From contig WTAG01000084.1 in the NCBI GenBank assembly GCA_013139755.1, forward strand, positions 1 through 5,671: a stretch of DNA of 5,671 nucleotides, written 5' to 3'. The notes under the pieces were generated by a model. It was not told where the DNA came from. It worked only from the letters and a program-made list of their open reading frames with translations, and did not search any database. The stretch's first letter is position 1. The number at the start of each line of letters is the position of its first letter. This DNA comes from Methylomarinum sp. Lineage in GTDB: Bacteria; Pseudomonadota; Gammaproteobacteria; Methylococcales; Methylomonadaceae. Shown piece by piece: positions 1-5,295 of this stretch. The position numbers and the translations under genes are program-made.

Positions 1-7
1 AACAAAT

Positions 8-469
8 ATGAATAAAAAAATAATCTCATCATTAATTGCAATGCTTGTTTTACCGGTTTTTTCAGCACAGGCCAGCAATCTCAAATTTTCTGACGTGCCA
101 GAAGCTGTTATCAAAAGCATGAAAATAGAGCATCCTGATGCAAAAAAAATCGAAGTCGATAAAGAACTGCATTTTGGTATGGTGCTTTATGAAGTTAAAT
201 TTAAAACTAACGGCAAGAAACACGAAACGTTATTTGATGCTCAAGGCCACCATTTTGGCCATGAAGAAGAAATTGAAATTTCAGAAATCCCCCAGCCTAT
301 TATAAAAACACTCAAACAAACTTTTAAAAAACTAAGTATTGAGAAGGCAGAAAAAATTAGTCATCCGGATGGACGTGTTGAATATGAAATTGATGTCGAA
401 GGTGATGGAGAAGATTGGGAATTAGCGATGAGTCCAGCAGGAAAAATCTGGGTTAAAGAGAGGGATTGA
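8..469 (+). CDS. Secreted PepSY-like (DUF2874-type) domain protein, two tandem repeats
   Basis: The 153-residue product starts with a typical Sec signal peptide: MNKK, then a hydrophobic stretch to about residue 18, then a type I cleavage site after Ala20-Gln21-Ala22. It is therefore probably periplasmic. The mature part looks like two copies of a PepSY-like unit, about residues 27-88 and 92-151. Each begins with an S-[DE]-[VI]-P-x-x-[VI]-I-K helix, followed by beta strands carrying a Y-E-[VI] element (Y61-E62-V63 and Y126-E127-I128) and an [DS]-x-x-G turn. Proteins of this fold are usually small periplasmic proteins of unclear role, sometimes found near two-component systems; no such partner is visible here. 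The mature protein is rich in Lys and Glu. The start is the only Met ahead of the signal peptide, but just 7 bases lie upstream, so its ribosome binding site cannot be judged. It converges with the - strand genes. Fold assignment is fairly secure; function is unknown. Confidence 0.8.
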   Translation: MNKKIISSLIAMLVLPVFSAQASNLKFSDVPEAVIKSMKIEHPDAKKIEVDKELHFGMVLYEVKFKTNGKKHETLFDAQGHHFGHEEEIEISEIPQPIIKTLKQTFKKLSIEKAEKISHPDGRVEYEIDVEGDGEDWELAMSPAGKIWVKERD

Positions 470-485
470 TAATTAAATAAGCACA

Positions 486-515
486 GTAGGTTGGGCTGAC
501 GAAAGGAAGCCCAAC
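486..515 (+). repeat. REP-type palindrome with GTAG head
   Basis: A GTAG tetranucleotide (486-489) sits directly against a perfect 8-bp inverted repeat, GTTGGGCT (490-497) and AGCCCAAC (508-515), with a 10-base loop. A GTAG head next to an imperfect or perfect hairpin is the hallmark of REP elements recognised by RAYT transposases, and a RAYT remnant lies just downstream. There is no T-tract after the hairpin, so a terminator is less likely, although it could still protect the 3' end of the PepSY-like gene transcript. Copy number elsewhere in the genome cannot be seen from this window. Confidence 0.65.
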
Positions 516-551
516 AATAATATTAGACAAACATCTGCAATGATGCCTGAT

Positions 552-902
552 CTAGCACAGAAGGGCGGATAAGTGAAGCTCCATCCGCCTTTGCAAAAAT
601 CTACTCATTTTTTTACCAGCATCAATAGGATTTCGATCGACACATGTCCAGTCGCTTGGATAAATATTTTTTTTAACCATTAGATGAAAAGTGGAGTAAG
701 ACCATTCCCTCATCAATTTACCCCAACCATGTTTAACCGGGTTGTAATGGACATAATCCATGTGGGCAGCATAATCCTGTATTCCCAAAATTGCCTTTTT
801 TGATGCTACGCCAGCGGTTGGAATAATTATCGTCATCGGGAGGAAGCGTCCATATACCATGAAGATGGTCAGGCAACACAACCCACGAGTCAATGTGGAA
901 TT
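552..902 (-). pseudogene. Decayed REP-associated tyrosine transposase (RAYT, Y1/HUH family)
   Basis: Two pieces of a RAYT are readable in different frames. From 900 down to about 796 one frame gives [20 protein letters not shown] followed by [15 protein letters not shown]. This contains the H-x-H metal-binding pair of the HUH nuclease fold (D-H-L-H; the two His codons are at 865-867 and 859-861). A second frame then gives [18 protein letters not shown] and a W-S-Y-S-T-F-H...Y-P-S-D-W ending (about 776-648), which is the conserved RAYT C-terminal part. Between them, near a run of six T at 796-801, the frame changes. The family segment of roughly 40 residues that normally carries a W-Q-x-x-[FY]-W-E-x-x-I-R-D block is missing. 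The N-terminal half is also absent: homology begins exactly where the deaminase gene stops. The continuous open frame 552-893 therefore mixes about 35 out-of-frame residues with the real C-terminal piece and should not be annotated as a protein. The element cannot encode an active transposase. Confidence 0.85.
560..592 (+). repeat. Second, degenerate REP-type palindrome (GAAG head)
   Basis: A GAAG tetranucleotide (560-563, one change from GTAG) precedes GGCGGAT (564-570), which pairs perfectly with ATCCGCC (583-589) across a 12-base loop. Counting flanking bases, the hairpin reaches 10 bp (561-570 with 583-592) with one G-T wobble. It has the same orientation as the palindrome at 486-515 but a different stem sequence. 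It overlaps the 3' end of the open frame of the RAYT remnant, so the last residues of that frame are probably repeat-derived, not protein sequence. The REP assignment rests on form and context. Confidence 0.55.
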
Positions 903-1340
903 CTATACACCAATATCTTCATTCCACAGTTCAGGATTGTTTTTAATAAATGATTCCATAAGCTGACGACATTCCTGGTCATCAACAACCACAACTTCTA
1001 CGCCCCGAGACCTTACATAGTCCTCTGGTCCGCAAAATGTACGATTCTCGCCAATAACTACCTTTAATATTCCATAAAGCAGGATTGCGCCACTGCACAT
1101 ATCACATGGAGACAAAGTAGAGTATAGTGTTGCTCTACGATAATCGGATGCACTAATTCGTCCCGCATTTTCCAAACAATCCATTTCAGCGTGCAATACC
1201 GCACTTCCTTTTTGTACTCGCTGGTTGTGACCGCGCCCAACTATTTGGCCATCAATAACAAGTACCGATCCAATAGGTATGCCACCAGCATCCATTCCCT
1301 TTCTTGCTTCTTCTATTGCTGCTTTTAAATATTTATCCAT
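903..1340 (-). CDS. Cytosine/nucleoside deaminase of the yeast FCY1 type
   Basis: A 145-residue cytoplasmic zinc hydrolase of the cytidine/deoxycytidylate deaminase superfamily. The H-A-E motif (His50, proton-shuttle Glu52) and the S-P-C-D-M-C motif (Cys79, Cys82) supply the zinc ligands and catalytic Glu. Beyond these, its resemblance to yeast cytosine deaminase as I recall it runs along the whole chain: GGIPIG (19-24), GRGHN (35-39), [10 protein letters not shown] (43-52), [12 protein letters not shown] (75-86), GEN (97-99), an RG-x-EVVVVDD block (112-121), and a C-terminal W-x-EDIG (139-144). In the yeast enzyme the equivalents of Asn39, Trp139 and Asp142 help bind cytosine. Conversion of cytosine to uracil and ammonia (pyrimidine salvage) is therefore the best guess; a related base or nucleoside could be the true substrate. 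The tRNA adenosine deaminase TadA is less likely because of the FCY1-like C-terminus. It lies 21 bp downstream of the rhodanese gene with only a weak ribosome binding site (GGAT about 16 bases upstream), suggesting co-transcription. Its TAG stop abuts the RAYT remnant, yet the conserved C-terminus is complete. Confidence 0.88.
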   Translation of the reverse strand: MDKYLKAAIEEARKGMDAGGIPIGSVLVIDGQIVGRGHNQRVQKGSAVLHAEMDCLENAGRISASDYRRATLYSTLSPCDMCSGAILLYGILKVVIGENRTFCGPEDYVRSRGVEVVVVDDQECRQLMESFIKNNPELWNEDIGV

Positions 1341-1361
1341 GATTTATTTATCACATATCCG

Positions 1362-1754
1362 TTATTTAAAGCCCTGTTTTCTCCAGGCGCTTGCACCACC
1401 CTCAAGGTTAATTAGATTGCTATAGCCTAATTCATGAAGTGATCTTGCTGCGGCATTTCCCATTGGTCCGCCTTCACAATACAGATAAATGGCCGTATTT
1501 TTATCTTTGGGAAGTTTGTCTTTATATTTTTCGATTTCATTGTAAGGAATAAATAAATCGGTTCCTTTTATATGTTGCTGTTCAGGTGTATGGACATCAA
1601 TCAGGAAGATGTCTTTATTTTTCATGATCTGATTGAGTTCAGTTGAGGATATGACGGTTAGATAATCAGGTTGTTGAAATGCACAGGCATTAAGCATAAG
1701 CGTTAACATTGCAAACCTGCTTATCTTGTAAATTTTTCTTGTTGGTATAAACAT
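1362..1754 (-). CDS. Rhodanese-domain lipoprotein (single domain, periplasmic side)
   Basis: A 130-residue protein with a basic N-terminus (R6, K7, K10, R13), a short hydrophobic stretch and a lipobox-like Leu21-Asn22-Ala23-Cys24, so it is probably lipidated at Cys24. The residue after Cys is Ala, which does not signal inner-membrane retention. A single rhodanese domain fills residues 33-130: an F-L-I-D-V-H-T-P-E-Q-Q-H-I-K-G element (50-64, the usual L-I-D-V-R-x-P-x-E-[FY]-x-x-G-H-I region), the active-site strand YLYC (90-93) with catalytic Cys93, and the closing L-G-Y-x-N-L-x-N-L-E-G-G-x-x-A-W (109-124). The loop after the cysteine reads C-E-G-G-P-M-G, with Met98 where many sulfurtransferases have Arg. 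The usual role is transfer of sulfane sulfur from thiosulfate or a persulfide; here it would act in the periplasm, with unknown partners. A good Shine-Dalgarno (AGGTG, five bases before ATG) supports the start. The next gene follows after 21 bp. Confidence 0.85.
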   Translation of the reverse strand: MFIPTRKIYKISRFAMLTLMLNACAFQQPDYLTVISSTELNQIMKNKDIFLIDVHTPEQQHIKGTDLFIPYNEIEKYKDKLPKDKNTAIYLYCEGGPMGNAAARSLHELGYSNLINLEGGASAWRKQGFK

Positions 1755-1820
1755 AAAACACCTGTTTTTATAAAATCGTAAGGTTCAGTATCCATTTGGA
1801 ACGGGCTAAGGTTTGTAGGT

Positions 1821-1845
1821 AATCAGCCGTCTTTATTAGCTGATC
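1821..1845 (-). other. Weak stem-loop between ackA and the rhodanese gene
   Basis: Read on the - strand, GATCAGC and GCTGATT can pair over 7 bp (one G-T wobble) with an 11-base loop, 6 to 30 bases after the ackA stop codon. There is no following T-tract, so it does not look like a standard intrinsic terminator. It could stabilise the 3' end of the pta-ackA message or be chance. The rest of the 96-bp gap (1755-1850) holds only the rhodanese ribosome binding site. Confidence 0.25.
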
Positions 1846-1850
1846 TTCGT

Positions 1851-3053
1851 TTAACATGCTATACATTTCATACTCTGCATGGCAATTTCTAGTTCTTCAT
1901 TCGTGGCAATAACCAATATACTCACTACAGATTTATTATCATTAATATCAATAGTATTGGTATCTCGTTGCATGTTTTTATTAGGATCAATTGATAGGCC
2001 TAATAAACTTAAACCCTCACAGATTTGTGCTCTGATTTTGGCATCATTTTCACCAATACCGACGGTAAACACCAAGGCATCGACTTGGCCTAAAACGGCA
2101 CAATATGCACCTATATATTTCTTAATGCGATAGCAATACATGTCCAGTGCTAGCTGGGCATTTTTATCGCCAGCATCAGCCATTTTATGTATGGCACGCA
2201 TATCATTTTCACCACAAATACCTTTTAAGCCACTTTCCTTATTGAGCATAGTATTGATCTCTTCACTAGACATGTTGCTGTTTTGATTTAAGTAAAATGG
2301 GATTGCAGGGTCAATATCGCCGCTACGTGTGCCCATCATCAGGCCTTCCAATGGTGTCATACCCATTGAGGTATCAATACTTTTACCTTGTTTTATAGCG
2401 GTAACACTTCCACCATTGCCTAAATGCAGGGTTATTAGATTGAGATCATGCAGTGGTTTACTTAGAAAATTGGCTGCTTGTTTTGCAACATAGCAATGTG
2501 ATGTGCCGTGGAAGCCATATCGTCTAATTCTCTCTTGCTGATAAAGTTCTTTGGGTATGGCATAGAGAAATGCGTGAGCAGGTAGGGATTGATGGAAGGC
2601 TGTATCAAATACCGCAACTTGCGGTATATCCTCAGCAAATTGCATAGTCACTTGTATTCCCATTAAATTGGCTGGATTATGCAATGGCGCTAATGGAATC
2701 ATGTTTCTAATACCCGTTAATACCGCTTCATCAATCAATGTTGGCTGATGAAACAATTCCCCACCATGTACGACTCTATGCCCAATAGCAGAAAGATCTG
2801 ATGCATGTTGTATCACACCTGATTTCTGCATTAGATGAATGATATTTGTTAGACCTTGTTGATGATCTGGGGTAATTTGCGTATTTATTGATTCCTGCAT
2901 TTCCCCATTTTCATCAGGTAAATGATACTTATGAATACTCTGGGATTCACCGATCTGTTCAATAATACCTGAGGCAAGTACAAGCAAATCGTCCATTTCA
3001 AATAATGAATATTTGATAGAGGAACTGCCTGAATTAAGTACCAGGATTTTCAT
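1851..3053 (-). CDS. ackA: Acetate kinase
   Basis: A 400-residue cytoplasmic enzyme, the normal length for the ASKHA-superfamily acetate kinase. It interconverts acetyl-phosphate + ADP and acetate + ATP, the energy-yielding step of acetate formation or the activating step of acetate uptake. The N-terminal signature LNSGSSSIKYS (6-16) includes Asn7, Ser10 and Ser12. Other landmarks are GHRVVHGG (91-98, Arg93), VFDTAFH (148-154, Asp150), RYGFHGTSH (178-186, His182), the phosphate-binding HLGNGGS (210-216), GTRSGDIDP (241-249, Arg243), FTVGIGEN (329-336) and TNEELEI (384-390, Glu386). All catalytic positions known from the Methanosarcina enzyme (Asn7, Arg91, Asp148, His180, Arg241, Glu384) are present, with an offset of two after the N-terminus. 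The start overlaps the end of pta by 20 bp in another frame. A GGAG Shine-Dalgarno lies 6 bases before the ATG, inside pta, so the two genes are probably translationally coupled. The tail ends in Cys-Ile-Ala-Cys, which is not a family motif I know. Confidence 0.97.
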   Translation of the reverse strand: MKILVLNSGSSSIKYSLFEMDDLLVLASGIIEQIGESQSIHKYHLPDENGEMQESINTQITPDHQQGLTNIIHLMQKSGVIQHASDLSAIGHRVVHGGELFHQPTLIDEAVLTGIRNMIPLAPLHNPANLMGIQVTMQFAEDIPQVAVFDTAFHQSLPAHAFLYAIPKELYQQERIRRYGFHGTSHCYVAKQAANFLSKPLHDLNLITLHLGNGGSVTAIKQGKSIDTSMGMTPLEGLMMGTRSGDIDPAIPFYLNQNSNMSSEEINTMLNKESGLKGICGENDMRAIHKMADAGDKNAQLALDMYCYRIKKYIGAYCAVLGQVDALVFTVGIGENDAKIRAQICEGLSLLGLSIDPNKNMQRDTNTIDINDNKSVVSILVIATNEELEIAMQSMKCIAC

Positions 3054-5145
3054 TCACGACTCCATTCATTTGTGCCTGCACTGCGGTAATTGCAACCGTA
3101 TTAACAATATCCGTTACTGTGCAGCCTCGGCTAAGATCATTCACTGGTTTATTTAATCCTTGTAATACAGGGCCAATGGCAACTGCACCTGAGGTACGTT
3201 GAACTGCTTTATAGGTATTGTTACCCGTATTTAAGTCTGGAAAAATAAACACATTAGCCAGTCCTGCGATTTCACTATCTGGTAATTTTGTTTTAGCAAC
3301 GCCAGCATCAATTGCAGCATCATATTGCATTGGCCCCTCCAGTTTAAGGTCAGGTCGCTGAGTCTTGGATAAACGTACTGCTTCACGTACTTTGTTCACG
3401 GCCTCACCTTCACCCGATGCGCCAGTGGAGTATGACAACATAGCAATACGCGGAGTGACATGAAACAACATTGCAGTGTCGGCTGAACTGGCTGCTATAT
3501 CAGCTAATTGTTGTGCATTAGGTTCTGGATTTACTGCACAATCACCGTAAACCAGTACTCGATCTTCCAAACACATAAAAAATACACTAGAAACGATAGA
3601 TGTACCTGGCTTGGTTTTGATAATCTGAAATGCTGGCCGAATAGTATGCTGGGTAGTATGAACAGCTCCAGAAACCATACCATCTGCATGATCTAGATGA
3701 ACCATCATAGTGCCGAAATAGCTGCTATCAGCTAAGGTGTCATAAGCCATTTCATAAGTAATTCCTTTGTGCTGGCGCAACTTGAAATAACTTTCAGCAT
3801 ATTGCTGACGCAAAGATGATTGCAATGGATCAATGATATTGATGTCGTCAAGGTGCAGACCTAATGCCTGAATTTTTTGTCGTATAGCCTCTTCATTACC
3901 CAGTAATGTTAATTTTGCTACGCCCCGTAAAAGTAAAATTTCTGCTGCGCGTAGAATTCGCTCTTCTTTACCTTCAGGTAGCACAATATGTTGCTGATTC
4001 GACTTGGCCCTTTGAATCAGTTCATACTCAAACATGATGGGCGTGACACGCGTACTATAGATTGATGCCATTCTTTGTTTAAGAAGGGGTATATCAATAC
4101 TCTTTTCGACCACACCGAGCGCTGCTGCAATTTTACGCTCATTGGCTGGGTCCAATACAGCTTGTATTCCAGTCACATCAATTGCTGTTGTAAAGGTATC
4201 GCTAGCAACAGCCATTATAGTGAAAGGGGAGGTGGTTATCCCTGAAATTAATTTGCTTATTTGTGGTTCAGGTTCTTGCTTACCACTCAGCAACAAACCT
4301 GCAATCTGTGGGTAATTGGCTGAGTTATGCGCCATCAAACTTGCGAGAATAATATCTGAACGATCGCCAGGAGTAATAATTAAATCGCCTTCTTCAAGAT
4401 GATCTAGGAAGTGAGGCACTTGCATAGCAGCCACTTTATAATTCAGTACATTACGCTTTAGACATTCATTGTCCCCGCTTAACACCTTAGCCTTGAGTTT
4501 GTTTGCAATGTCGCTAATAGTCGGTTTTTGCAGAGCAGCTACCGTAGGCACCAAATAAACGGGGTGTTTAGCATCTTGTTTCTGAAAATAATCAGTCAAT
4601 TCATCAATATATCGTTCATCTATACCATTAATAAAAGTAGCTAAAAGATCACAATCATGATCTTTTAATGACTGCCTGTAACTTGCAGCAGTATCAATTA
4701 TTTCTTCAATACTTCGTCCATATCCTCGCAATATAGGCATCAATAAACAACCCAGGTTATTAGCAACATCAGCGTTAAAATCCGCCTGTATTGATACTTG
4801 TCCTTCACTAAAGCTTGTGCCCACACACAAAACTCGATCGTACTGTTTCTCTAGGTTTTTGTATTTAATCAGAATTATTTTCAGTAATTCATCATAACGA
4901 TTAGATGCCAATAGTTCTCTAGCTGTTTTAGTTGTGCAGCCATACATCGCTTCATAAGGTATTTCTAGGTGATAACGATCAACCACAAGCTTAATCAGCC
5001 TGTCTTCTTCAACATTGCCATGAACCAGAGGACGAAAAAAACCCAATTTAGACGTCTCCCCCGACAATAACTCCATTAGTGTCAGTACGATGGCAGATTT
5101 ACCACTCCGTTGCTCTACCCCGGCAACATAGATGTTCTGAGCCAT
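3034..5145 (-). CDS. pta: Phosphate acetyltransferase, long three-domain form
   Basis: A 703-residue cytoplasmic enzyme interconverting acetyl-CoA + phosphate and acetyl-phosphate + CoA, partner of the overlapping acetate kinase gene. It is the long form, close to the 714 residues of E. coli Pta. Residues 1-200 are a dethiobiotin-synthetase-like P-loop domain, with GVEQRSGKS (9-17) as the nucleotide-binding loop. Residues about 210-325 are the DRTGG domain, with GDRSD (260-264) in place of the name motif. Residues about 370-695 are the catalytic PTA_PTB domain, with LPEGKEERILRAAEI (389-403), DGMVSGAVHTT (488-498), MLSYSTGASGEG (569-580), a DGPxQYDAA-like EGPMQYDAA (603-611), FIFPDLNTGNNTYKAVQR (633-650) and KPVNDLSRG (666-674). 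In long Pta proteins the N-terminal domains affect assembly and allosteric control by metabolites such as NADH and pyruvate. In the SYSTG loop Ala582 stands where I recall Asp in E. coli Pta. The start is supported by AAGGGA six bases upstream of ATG. Confidence 0.97.
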   Translation of the reverse strand: MAQNIYVAGVEQRSGKSAIVLTLMELLSGETSKLGFFRPLVHGNVEEDRLIKLVVDRYHLEIPYEAMYGCTTKTARELLASNRYDELLKIILIKYKNLEKQYDRVLCVGTSFSEGQVSIQADFNADVANNLGCLLMPILRGYGRSIEEIIDTAASYRQSLKDHDCDLLATFINGIDERYIDELTDYFQKQDAKHPVYLVPTVAALQKPTISDIANKLKAKVLSGDNECLKRNVLNYKVAAMQVPHFLDHLEEGDLIITPGDRSDIILASLMAHNSANYPQIAGLLLSGKQEPEPQISKLISGITTSPFTIMAVASDTFTTAIDVTGIQAVLDPANERKIAAALGVVEKSIDIPLLKQRMASIYSTRVTPIMFEYELIQRAKSNQQHIVLPEGKEERILRAAEILLLRGVAKLTLLGNEEAIRQKIQALGLHLDDINIIDPLQSSLRQQYAESYFKLRQHKGITYEMAYDTLADSSYFGTMMVHLDHADGMVSGAVHTTQHTIRPAFQIIKTKPGTSIVSSVFFMCLEDRVLVYGDCAVNPEPNAQQLADIAASSADTAMLFHVTPRIAMLSYSTGASGEGEAVNKVREAVRLSKTQRPDLKLEGPMQYDAAIDAGVAKTKLPDSEIAGLANVFIFPDLNTGNNTYKAVQRTSGAVAIGPVLQGLNKPVNDLSRGCTVTDIVNTVAITAVQAQMNGVVNENPGT
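3060..3063 (-). promoter_or_regulatory. ackA ribosome binding site inside pta
   Basis: GGAG on the - strand, with a 6-base spacer to the ackA ATG at 3051-3053. It lies within the last codons of pta, and ribosomes finishing pta at 3034 pass over the ackA start. This arrangement supports the chosen ackA start and coupled translation of the two enzymes. Confidence 0.7.
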
Positions 5146-5183
5146 TTGTATCCCTTATTGAGAGTATGATTAAAATTTTATTT

Positions 5184-5222
5184 ACAAGGTTTCAGTTATT
5201 GTTAAATTTAAAAGAACCTTGT
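5184..5222 (-). repeat. 8-bp inverted repeat in the pta upstream region
   Basis: ACAAGGTT (5184-5191) and AACCTTGT (5215-5222) are perfect inverted copies separated by 23 AT-rich bases; wobble pairs at both ends could extend the match to 10. It lies 39 to 77 bases upstream of the pta start codon, where promoter elements or a 5' leader would be expected. It could be a regulator-binding pair or a leader hairpin. No regulator family can be named from the sequence. Confidence 0.45.
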
Positions 5223-5236
5223 GATCGATTGTGAAA

Positions 5237-5274
5237 TTATCAGTTGATATTGTTATCCTAATATCAACTGATAA
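5237..5274 (-). repeat. Perfect 14-bp inverted repeat between the DUF748 gene and pta
   Basis: TTATCAGTTGATAT (5237-5250) and ATATCAACTGATAA (5261-5274) are perfect inverted copies with a 10-base loop, 92 to 129 bases upstream of the pta start and 20 bases past the DUF748 stop. The stem is AT-rich and is followed on the - strand only by TTTCAC, so it is a poor intrinsic terminator by composition, although a long hairpin could still act as a transcript end or processing site. The alternative is a DNA operator for pta-ackA. The repeat itself is certain; its role is open. Confidence 0.6.
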
Positions 5275-5277
5275 GCT

Positions 5278-5295
5278 AAAAAAGCTGGCAGCCTT
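5278..5295 (-). terminator. Possible short intrinsic terminator of the DUF748 gene
   Basis: On the - strand AAGGCT-GCC-AGCTTT can form a 6-bp stem (one G-T pair) with a triloop, running into six consecutive T. It begins within the TAA stop codon of the DUF748 gene. The stem is short and weak, so this is only a candidate; the 14-bp hairpin just downstream may be the real 3' end. Confidence 0.3.

Noticed and set aside
486..515. Intrinsic terminator for the PepSY-like gene
   Set aside because: The hairpin has no T-tract on either strand and its GTAG head fits a REP element better.
552..893. Open frame of 113 codons on the - strand as an intact protein
   Set aside because: Its first ~35 residues are the wrong frame of the RAYT HUH region and its last residues run through a REP palindrome; only the middle matches a protein family.
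1763..1795. Promoter for the rhodanese gene (TGGATA, 16 bases, TATAAA on the - strand)
   Set aside because: The -10-like box ends about a dozen bases before the ATG and would put the transcript start at the Shine-Dalgarno, leaving almost no leader; the -35 match is only 4 of 6.
1879..2133. Open frame on the + strand inside ackA
   Set aside because: It is antisense to well-conserved acetate kinase sequence and has no recognisable domain or ribosome binding site.
3508..3696. Open frame on the + strand inside pta
   Set aside because: Antisense shadow of the conserved Pta catalytic domain; composition does not look like a real protein.
5170..5215. Sigma-70 promoter for pta (TTAACA and TAAAAT on the - strand)
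   Set aside because: Both boxes match well but the spacer is 19 bases, and the AT-rich region offers several equally weak alternatives, so no single promoter can be supported.
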